DNA from: Symbiodinium natans | Taxonomy: Eukaryota > Sar > Dinophyceae > Suessiales > Symbiodiniaceae | DNA length: 64,000 nt | Reading direction: 5' to 3' | NCBI GenBank assembly: GCA_905221605.1 | Contig: CAJNDS010000580.1 | Location: forward strand, 810,276-874,275 | Shown here: piece by piece, positions 57,560 to 64,000 of the stretch | Layout: the number at the start of each line of letters is the position of its first letter | How positions within the stretch are numbered: position 1 is the stretch's first letter | Notes under the pieces: generated by a model | Database searches by the model: none | Seen by the model: only the letters and a program-made list of their open reading frames with translations | Told to the model about the DNA's origin: nothing | Made by a program: the position numbers and the translations under genes

Positions 57560-57632
57560 GTCCCTAAAGCACCTAAGTAGCCCCCAAAGAACCCCTACGA
57601 CCTAAGGTCCTCCCTCCTTTAGTCCCTTGACC
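57560..57632. mobile_element. MITE family J, copy 2 (reverse, partial)
   Basis: AAAGAACCCCTACGACC..AAGGTCCTCCCTCCTTTAGTCCC matches the reverse complement of 55096-55140. Confidence 0.6.
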
Positions 57633-58300
57633 TGAGTCTTTACACCACAGAGCCCTGAAGATATTGGCAATGACTGGAAGGTTGGCCCCTAGAGTATACT
57701 ATTCCTGGACAGAGGTCATGCTTCCGGCGCCCTGCCCGTTCTGTCTCCCCGTTTGCTGTTCGCGCGTGCCTGTTCCTGGTTCAAAGCCCGCATCGTGAGG
57801 CCACAGGCTAGCTGCGCCAAATCTGTACCGACTCCGCTGTGACCTGCAACGTCGCCATGTATAGTTCAGCACTTCATGGCAACGCACTATTTGTTTCCAA
57901 GCTGCGCTCCTTCCCTTGACCACGGGTATCGCGTGACAAAATGTCCCAAACATTCAGAATGATGTAGCTCACGATTGTGCCCGCCAGGAAGAGCCCAGCG
58001 CAGTGAGTTCGCATAACATTCAGAAAGCCGTGTTCAACCTTGGATTGGTCACTGGATTCCTTGTAAATGCTCTGCCCGAACCCTTTACTGGGGAGGTCTA
58101 GGACATCATTCATGGGCTAGTCCACTTCCAGAATCTTCTATCTTGGGTTTATCATCTTCAGTTCGTGCGTCTTTCACAAATAATAAAAAACTCATTTGCG
58201 TGTGCTTTTAAAAAAGAACTTTGGGAGATACCTTGGAGCCGTAAATCCCTACAGCCCAAACGCGAACCGCACAAAACCTCGTGCTTGAGACTTAGGGTTT
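57633..58300. other. Longest stretch without telomere-type repeats
   Basis: About 670 bp of ordinary-looking DNA. Minus-strand frames of 84 and 79 codons (57699-57953 and 57874-58113) overlap here but have no motif. GGTTCAAAGCCC at 57778 resembles a tRNA B-box. May be the intergenic region between the unknown gene(s) and the DUF1415-like gene. Confidence 0.45.
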
Positions 58301-58576
58301 AGGAGGTTTTAGGGTTTAGAGCCACTTAGCACCTGAACCCATTCTTTTCTTCTGCCTAAGACAGCTGTCCCCTCCCCCACTCCTAATGCTAAATGCTCCC
58401 TTGATATGTTTTTTACGTGCATCAACGGAGTATTTTAACCAAACCCTACATCATGGAGCCGAGCCTTCAACCTCAAACCCTGAACCCTAGACCCGAACCC
58501 CCGCCGCACAAGAAACAAACAGGTGAAAACCCTAAACCCTAAACCCCAAACCTTATAACCCTTAAACCCAATCCAG

Positions 58577-58645
58577 GTGAAAGAATGGGTCGACGAGTTT
58601 GTGATTGGTCGGAGTTTTTGCCCTTGGGCGCGTCCCGCATCTGGG
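58577..58645 (+). CDS. DUF1415-like gene exon VKEWVDEFVIGRSFCPWARP
   Basis: ATCCAG acceptor. Reads VKEWVDEFVIGRSFCPWARP. The end is unsettled: a GC donor is available right after the W (58628) and again at 58637 and 58644. Confidence 0.65.
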
Positions 58646-61600
58646 CAGCGACCTCTTGTTTGGGGTTTGGTGTGTAGGGTTTAGGGTTTAGGGTTTAGGG
58701 TTTAGGGCTTGTCTAGGGTACCCCGGTCGCATCCTAAACCCTAAGCCCAAAAACCTAAACTTCTAAACCCTATTACTTGGGATGTTTCCCCCTTCTACTA
58801 AGAGTCCTTAATCGGGATTGTAGCACCCTTCCTATTGTCATCCCTTTTAAGGACTGCTAGCGTGGGGGGGAACATCCCAACCTATTACAATCCCCAGTGA
58901 ACTCGAGCTCTGCGCGTTCCGGTTTACTCACGCTTCCATCTTAACCTTCCACGTGTCCAGCTCTTGGGCCAAGAGAGACCCTTTGCGGTTTAGGGTTTAG
59001 GGCTTAGGGTTTGGGGTTTGGGGTTTAGGCTTAGCTGCTTCAAGTTTTGAGTTTAGGGTGGCAGGGTCCCAGAGAATCCTCAAGCCCTAAACCCTAAACC
59101 CCTTTGGCTCAGATGCTTTTGAGGTGACAGGCTCGGGGCTTCTAGATGTTCTCAAGAGTTCGGGGTTTAAGAAAACCCCTAAACCCTAATCTCTAAACCC
59201 TACATTCAACCCCTTTTCCCCCTTTTGAGGTGACAGGCTCAGGTCTTCTAGATGTTCTCAAAAGTTGGGGGTTTAAGAAAAACCCTAAACCATAATCTCT
59301 AAACCCTAAATGGGTGTGAGGGTTTTAGCTGCAAGGCGGGTGCAAGGCTCAAGGTTTCCCTAGCCCTACACCCGAATGCAGCTCGCAACCTAAAACCCAG
59401 GGCATTCGGGTTTGGGGCAAAACCCTAAATCGGTTACACCCTAAGCCCTGGTGCTAAAACCCAGATACTGGGCTTGTGGGTTTGGGTTTCATAGTGTCTC
59501 GTTGCCGAGAAAGGTAGCTAGCTGTGCGATTTGGGAATCAGGGTTTCAAGGTTTCAGGGTTTCGGGTTTCAGGGTTTAGTGTTTTGGGTTTTGGGGCTTT
59601 GCCTCAAACCCTACATCCGAAACCCTGGCCCTCAACCCTACAACCCGAAAGTTTCAGACGTTGAGCTGTCCCGCCACACATAGGCCGACAAGCGGCGGAA
59701 CATCCGCATTGTGGAAAGCACCGGCAAAGATCCGGATGAGGCGCTCACAGGGGTTTCAGGTCCCCTGATTCCTCCCTAAACCCTAAACCCTAAACCCTAA
59801 ACCCTAAACCCCTAAGAAAGCCCCTCCAAGAGCTAGTTAGGAATGAGGGAACTGCACGTGGCTTTGGTGTCTTTTGGCCCCATGTGGTGGGTGTAATAGC
59901 TTGAGTGATCTATAGGGTCTAGGGTACAACAATGGGTTTAGGGTTTAGGGTTTAGGGTTTAGGGTTTAGGGTTTAGGGCAGTTTTTGAAGTGCCGAAAGG
60001 TGTTGATGAGGACCGCCCCGATAGCACAATTCTTGGAGTGCCGAATTGTCTGAGATGCTAGGGTTCAGGGTTCGGCTTGTGGGGTTGAGTTGCTTGGGTG
60101 TTTTTTTAGGGTGTAGGGCTAATAAGGGGACCATAAGTTGTGAGTTCTTAGGGTGTAGGGCGAATAAGGGGACCATAAGTTGTGAGCCTTTGTTGCTCCA
60201 AGAAAGGGTTAAGACATGTCTTGGGCTGCAAACAGCAGCTTTGGGGCCTCCGTCCTACGCCCTAACTCCCTGTTCTTTGACAACCTAAAGGTTTAGGGTT
60301 TAGGGTTTAGGGTTTAGGGTTTACGGTTTAGGGTTAAGAACGTGTACTTCAACCTATACCAAGCCCATACCCTTTAGCCGTAGTGGGTCTTTGAAAGGAG
60401 ATAGTAGGGGGGGGATTTTCGCCATGGGGGGTATGTTGATTCTTGCTTAGGTCAACCCGGGCGTGCAAAATATTGGTCGCTACAATCGGTCGGCGATCTG
60501 CTGCACAGTGCTCTAAAAATCAACAGGACGAATATTCGCGAAACAATAGCGGACAAGGACTAAGAGATTTCACCATTCATGGCTGAAGCCCAAATCGGTT
60601 ATAATAAAAGTATAACCAATCTGAAGATTTTGGGGAAACAGCCCTAACACCCCTCCCCCCCCCCCCCCCCCCCCCCCCGCCCCCCCCAAACCCGAAACCC
60701 CTTAAACTTAAAACCCCTCGACCCTAAACCCGAAACCCGAAGTCCTCAAACCCCAAACCCCCCAAACCCCTCAACCCCTCAACCCGAAACCTCAAGTTTC
60801 GAGGGAGGAGGGCTTTAGGGCTCCGAACTGAGCGCGGCATCCCTGCAGGTGATCTTCGACCTCCTCGCCGAGGCCCTGCACCCTAAAAACCTGGGTTCGG
60901 GGTCTAAGGTTTAGGGTTGAGGGTTTAGGGTTGAAGGTTGAGGGTTTAGGGGTAAGGGTGCAGGGTTGGGGGTTTCCTAGGGCTAAGGGTGTAGGGTTGG
61001 GGGGTTTCCATGGGCTCTGCACGCCAAGATGCCCCTTAGTTAAGGAGAATGTACCTTACAAATATACCTGATCGCAGTTAGGATCCCTTCTCATGCCCGT
61101 GTTGGTCAATACTAAATCAGTGTTCGGGATCCTTTTGACTTTGTGGGTTATGGGCTTTCTTATATATAAACAAAAAGGATCCTTTTTTCTTCCTAGGGCA
61201 ACAGGGATTCAGAATACGAAGGGTGTGTGTTTCTTTTCGGAGATTCGCGCCGCCTCACTCTCCCTAGCCCAGCTGGCGGATTTCTTGGACGCTGCGAGAG
61301 AGTCCAAAACACAGGACCGGGATGGCTACCAGACATCGTCCACAACCATCCCTAAATCCTAAACCTTAGGCCCTAAACCAAAAACCTAAACCCTAAACCC
61401 TATCATGGCTTTGCCCGCACCGCACAACTGGCGACGCTACTGGACCTCATATCCAATTCCCTGATCAAGGCCTTTCGTTCAGACTCCCGGCCTGAAGACC
61501 GCAAGGAAGCACTGCGACCTGATTCACTTCTTTTCTTTGTTAAACAGGATTTAGGTACATAAGCGCCTGTCAGCCAAGAAGCACCCAGTCTATTCCTAGG

Positions 61601-64000
61601 CTACTCTTGGGTCTTACACAGTTCTTGGGGTAGTACATGTTCCCTTAACATGGTCCCTTACCTTCCTTAAAGGGTTCTGATGTATGAGCCCATGGGTTGT
61701 GTAGGGTCCAAAAGGAAACATGTATCTACGTACCCTAAGACTAATCTCCCCTTAGGGTCCCTGCAGAAGTATACTCGAATGTTGAAGGGGTGTATAAGGG
61801 GCCCCCTTTCAGGTCCCACATGCTGGGGACCATGTAGGCCCTCAGGGGTGCACTAATTGCGTTAAGCCCGAAGTCCTGGCCAGGGTTTGGGGTTTGGGGT
61901 TTAGGGTTTAGGGTTTAGGGTTTAGGGTTTAGGGTTTAGGGTTTAGGGTTCTAAGCCCGAAGCCCTAAACCCCAAATCAGTCCGAAGTCCGGGCTCAGGC
62001 CTTCGGGCGTCAGGTTGCGGAAACCAGGGTTTGGGGCTTCACTGGGTTCACAGAAGCTCTCCTTACAAAGCCCCCCAGGGTTTAGGGTTTAGGGGTTTAG
62101 GGTTTAGGGTTTAGGGAATTATATTTCTGTACCCTAAACCTCAAACTTTAGACCAGACTAGGAGGGGTTACAGGGCTTGCCGGAATTGGGAACCTTTGCG
62201 TGGAAGGCAGGAGAAAGGAACACAGCCGCCCGAAGCCCTAAACCCTTTTAACCCTACACACCCTTTCAAACCTAAACTCTATAAATCCGATAAACTCTGT
62301 AAACGCCATAAGCCCTATAAAACCCCCCGTAAACCCTACAAACCCTAGAAACCCTAGAAACCCTGAAACCCTAGAAACCCTAGAAACCCTAGAAACCCTA
62401 GAAACCCTAGAAACCCTAGAAACCCTAGAAACCCTAGAAACCCTAGAAACCCTAAAACCCGTACAAACCTTATAAACCCTCTAAACCCTCTAAACCCTAA
62501 GCAATAAACCCCAAACCCCAAACCCTAAACCCTAAACCCCTAAACCCTAAACCCTAAACCCCCCCACCCCCCCTCCCACATGCTGTCACAGGCCGAAGCG
62601 CTGCCGGCCGGGCCCGGTTCCCATGGCGAAGCTACGCTCCCTGGCTATGACTCAGAACAGGGTTCCACCTGTTTTCTCCGGGTTTAGGGTTGAGGGTTCA
62701 GGGTTTAGGGTTTAGGGTTGAGAGCCCCCAGGCCTACACCCCCAAACCCGCAAGCCCTAAATCCTAGACCTCAGGCCCTAACCCTAAACCCTAAACTCGA
62801 CCTTAAACCCTAATGTAGGGTTTGGGGTTTAGGGTTTAGGGTGATGTAGGGAATAATCTGCCAACAACAGGGAACCTCATTTTGCAGCAGGGGTTGAGGC
62901 ATTGCTTAGTGTCCATGAGATCTGCGAACTGACTTCCAGGACACGACCATAGCATCACCAGCGCTGTCCCTATGTGTTGTCATCATCTGCCCTAAACCCT
63001 AAACCCTAAACCCTAAACCCTAAACCCTGTTTGGGTTTCAGGGTACTTCTTAACCCAATAAGTAACTGTACTTCTAACCCAGCTATAACCATCTTAGAGC
63101 ACTTATAAGGGGCTCACAAGTGGGTTACAAGTACAGTTATACTTGGTTAATGAGTACCAGTATGGTTCTTGCAGGTCGGTGTGCTTGGACATGGAGTTCC
63201 CTGCAAGATCTACCAGGATGCTGTGGCCTATCGCGGCGTGATGCTGCAGAGGGATCTTTCGTCTGCAGCAACCGAGCTTCTTCAGAGCACCAGCGAGTAT
63301 GAGGAGGGTGGTAAGAAGTCCTGGGAATTCCCAGTGGTTCGGCTTGAGCTGAATGGCGCCAGGGCCACACGAGCTGTGAATGTTCTGATATTGGCAATCA
63401 GCAGGCCTCTTCTGAGGGTTTAGTTAGGGTTTAGGGTTTAGGGTTTAGGGTTTAGGGTTTGGGGTTTAGGGTTTAGGGTTTAGGGTTTGGGGTTTAGGGC
63501 CTGAAGGAAGCCAAGCCGCTTGTCATCCTGAAGGATACAGCTCAAGCGGATTGAGCTGCAGAAGGGCTGGACCAGCTTGACGCCGACATGGGCGTCCAAG
63601 CTGTTGACTCGAGAACAGCTAGCCCTACTCTCCGCACACATAATATTTTAGTCGTGTAGGGGCCCTACACGACTGAAATGTTATGTGTGCTGTACTTGGT
63701 GGTTGGTAAATCTTGTGGGCCCTTTTTCATTCTCAGTTTGATAACAGGCCTAATTCCGATCCCCACATTCCGGGTTCACGGATGTTTAGTCTGCTAAGGG
63801 TTTAGGGCTTCAGGGTTTCAGGGGGCCGAGGGTTTTACGGGTTTATAGGGTTTAGGGTTTAGGGGTTGTTGTCTCAGCCCGTTTCCACAGCTGAGCCGAG
63901 GACTACCCTCATCGTGTGCCCGCATGTCGAGGCGGAACCAGGTTTCCTTTGCAGTCAGGGTGGTGCTCGCACCCTAGAACCTTAAACCCGGCCTTCACCC
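58577..64000 (+). CDS. DUF1415-like protein gene (partial, runs off the window)
   Basis: Exons in order give WVDEFVIGRSFCPW (family pattern W....viGlnlCPFA), IRIVESTGKDPDEAL joined in phase 0 to VIFDLLAEAL, then AEALPAGPG.. and finally PRTTLIVCPH (family TTLLV.Ph). This is the motif order of DUF1415, a family of unknown function found in bacteria and algae. Long exon 63175-63417 and exon 63541-63612 lie before the TTLIVCPH exon and are not explained by the family, so a fusion, a lineage-specific insertion or a second gene is possible. The C-terminal FHP/NRSPYP part would lie beyond the window. Confidence 0.6.
58777..58880. mobile_element. MITE family C, copy 4, with 8-bp TSD
   Basis: TTGGGATGTTTCCCCC .. 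GGGGGGGAACATCCCAA, flanked exactly by CCTATTAC (58769-58776 and 58881-58888). Confidence 0.93.
59111..59312. repeat. Tandem duplication of about 105 bp
   Basis: CTTTTGAGGTGACAGGCTC..TTCTAGATGTTCTCAA..GGGTTTAAGAAAA..CTAATCTCTAAACCC occurs at about 59116 and again at 59222, with a few substitutions. Confidence 0.92.
59693..59752 (+). CDS. DUF1415-like gene exon RRNIRIVESTGKDPDEALTG
   Basis: GACAAG acceptor, GTTTCA donor, phase 0 in and out. Fits the vr.v.....d.eal stretch after the CPFA motif. Confidence 0.62.
59775..59980. repeat. CCCTAAA then TTTAGGG arrays
   Basis: 59775-59814 and 59937-59980 in opposite sense. Confidence 0.92.
60104..60187. repeat. Two tandem copies of a 40-bp unit
   Basis: TAGGGTGTAGGGCTAATAAGG..CATAAGTTGTGAG repeated with one substitution. 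Confidence 0.93.
60290..60848. other. TTTAGGG array, unique DNA, poly-C
   Basis: Array 60290-60336, unique to 60640, poly-C run 60653-60690 and CCCGAAA-type units to 60795. No exon seen. Confidence 0.6.
60849..60872 (+). CDS. DUF1415-like gene exon VIFDLLAE(ALH)
   Basis: CTGCAG acceptor, phase 0. VIFDLLAEALH continues the helical l..El..L segment. Possible GC donors at 60873 (gives VIFDLLAE) or 60878, so the end is approximate. Confidence 0.55.
60905..61010 (+). repeat. Degenerate TTTAGGG/TTGAGGG units with a 33-bp duplication
   Basis: TAAGGGTGCAGGGTTGGGGG + TTTCC is repeated as TAAGGGTGTAGGGTTGGGGG + TTTCC. Confidence 0.75.
61090..61560. other. Low-repeat region with open frame and paired similar segments
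   Basis: + frame 61093-61362 includes LSLAQLADFLDAARES. About 180 bp later ARTAQLATLLDLISNS is similar in sequence and spacing. They could be coding (DUF1415 genes have an F..fl segment) but splice borders are unclear. Confidence 0.3.
61600..61860. mobile_element. Dispersed element family H, best copy
   Basis: CATGTTCCCTTAACATGGTCCCTTACC..AAAGGGTTCTGATGTATGAGCCC..GGTCCCACATGCTGGGGACCATGT. Similar fragments at 7170, 9421 and 37050. Confidence 0.5.
61863..61966. repeat. TTTAGGG array bounded by a 15-bp duplication
   Basis: TAAGCCCGAAGTCCT (61863-61877) and TAAGCCCGAAGCCCT (61952-61966) flank about nine units (61887-61950). Confidence 0.85.
62330..62460 (-). repeat. 9-bp CCCTAGAAA array
   Basis: About 13 units of the variant AAACCCTAG (CTAGGGTTT). 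Degenerate neighbours on both sides. Further CCCTAAA units at 62497-62565. Confidence 0.95.
62594..62659 (+). CDS. Candidate exon AEALPAGPGSHGEATLPGYD
   Basis: CACAG acceptor, CAG|GGTTCC border. Open for 23 codons (AEALPAGPGSHGEATLPGYD then SEQ). Positioned inside the DUF1415-like gene, not recognised by motif. Confidence 0.42.
62990..63030 (-). repeat. CCCTAAA array abutting MITE A
   Basis: Six units, ending five bases before the element at 63036. Confidence 0.92.
63036..63164. mobile_element. MITE family A, copy 8
   Basis: TTTCAGGGTACTTCTTAACCCA .. TTGGTTAATGAGTACCAGTA. Interior GCACTTATAAGGGGCTCACAAG..TTACAAGTACAGTTATACTTGG. Ends 10 bp before the exon at 63175. Confidence 0.82.
63175..63417 (+). 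CDS. Long exon, 81 codons, unknown domain
   Basis: CTTGCAG acceptor and AGG|GTTTAG donor that opens a TTTAGGG array. It is the longest clean exon in the window and reads VGVLGHGVPCKIYQDAVAYR.., later GKKSWEFPVVRLELNG. It starts 10 bp after a MITE copy (63036-63164). Phase 0 at both ends. Protein family not recognised. Confidence 0.6.
63418..63500 (+). repeat. TTTAGGG array starting at a splice donor
   Basis: GTTTAGTTAGGGTTTAGGG.. immediately follows the exon ending at 63417. About 11 units. Confidence 0.93.
63541..63612 (+). CDS. Candidate exon LKRIELQKGWTSLTPTW..
   Basis: GATACAG acceptor, phase 0 as expected from the previous exon. Reads LKRIELQKGWTSLTPTWASK then LLTR. It may end earlier at W|GC (63592). 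Confidence 0.42.
63634..63690. mobile_element. Near-perfect 57-bp palindrome (foldback element)
   Basis: GCACACATAATATTTTAGTC.. and ..GACTGAAATGTTATGTGTGC pair over 27 of 29 positions with almost no loop around GGGCCC. Confidence 0.9.
63780..63870 (+). repeat. Degenerate TTTAGGG units before the exon at 63891
   Basis: Six to eight decayed units. Confidence 0.75.
63891..63941 (+). CDS. DUF1415-like gene exon EPRTTLIVCPHVEAEP
   Basis: CCACAG acceptor, CAG|GTTTCC donor. EPRTTLIVCPHVEAEP contains the TTL.V.PH motif of DUF1415. Confidence 0.6.

Noticed and set aside
57699..58113. Minus-strand ORFs of 84 and 79 codons
   Set aside because: No recognisable motif, overlapping frames, and opposite to all supported genes.
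1..64000. A real chromosome end
   Set aside because: Arrays are short, occur in both orientations and are spread among exons. None runs to a window end.
1..64000. Plant genome because of the TTTAGGG (Arabidopsis-type) repeat
   Set aside because: The exon pattern needs GC/GA donors, exons are tiny, genes are same-strand and array density is far too high. Dinoflagellates share the TTTAGGG unit and fit better.

Overview
This window looks like nuclear DNA of a dinoflagellate, most likely a Symbiodiniaceae/Suessiales-type genome. The evidence is the very dense interspersion of TTTAGGG telomere-type repeats, tiny exons (27-90 bp) in long introns, splice donors that are often GC or GA rather than GT, and all recognisable genes lying on the + strand. 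All exons below were read by hand from splice-site context, conserved motifs and reading-phase continuity. No search was run, so boundaries are approximate where stated.

Layout. About 0.4-16.7 kb holds a gene for an exostosin-family glycosyltransferase (at least 18 exons; motifs DHIFLFADG, DIVIPG, LLLTFHGR, FCLVPAGLG, GCIPVI, FADELPW, FSIKWPE). About 17-22 kb holds short coding-like segments I cannot assign. About 23.1-36.6 kb holds a CNNM/CorC-type CBS-pair protein gene (KILRGSLDF, GFSR|VPVIDRD, VGLFHVKDL, PLPELLEEFRKG, VGILTLQDLL, then one or two possible terminal exons). About 37.3-41.4 kb has coding-like exons of an unknown protein ending in a probable stop. The 41.5-43.1 kb block is a 15-bp minisatellite. 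About 46.3-57.0 kb has many coding-like exons of unknown product(s), perhaps starting with a transit-peptide-like N-terminus at 46342. About 58.6 kb to the window end holds a gene with DUF1415-type motifs (FVIGRSFCPW, a DPDEAL|VIFDLLAEAL junction, TTLIVCPH) that continues past the window.

Between exons the DNA is a mosaic of more than 100 separate TTTAGGG/CCCTAAA arrays in both orientations. Some have homogenised variants (TTAGGGC, CCCTACA, CCCTGAA, CCCGAAA, TTTTAGGG, TTTAGGGG, TTTGGGG). Other components are short terminal-inverted-repeat elements (at least seven MITE-like families), tRNA-headed SINE-like elements, poly-C tracts, microsatellites and four large minisatellites (8.6, 23.4, 27.3 and 41.5 kb).

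The most interesting signal is that telomere-type arrays behave like inserted units. Several are bounded by 14-28 bp direct duplications of the flank (9915/10099, 18919/19098, 32408/32690, 33890/34050, 34905/34946, 61863/61952). Several interrupt recognisable MITE/SINE copies (13.8, 20.5, 24.4 and 35.0 kb), often at CCC/CCCT microhomology. Many introns also begin with the array itself, so that GTTTAGGG supplies the GT donor. This suggests repeated capture of telomeric DNA at double-strand breaks, or an introner-like process.
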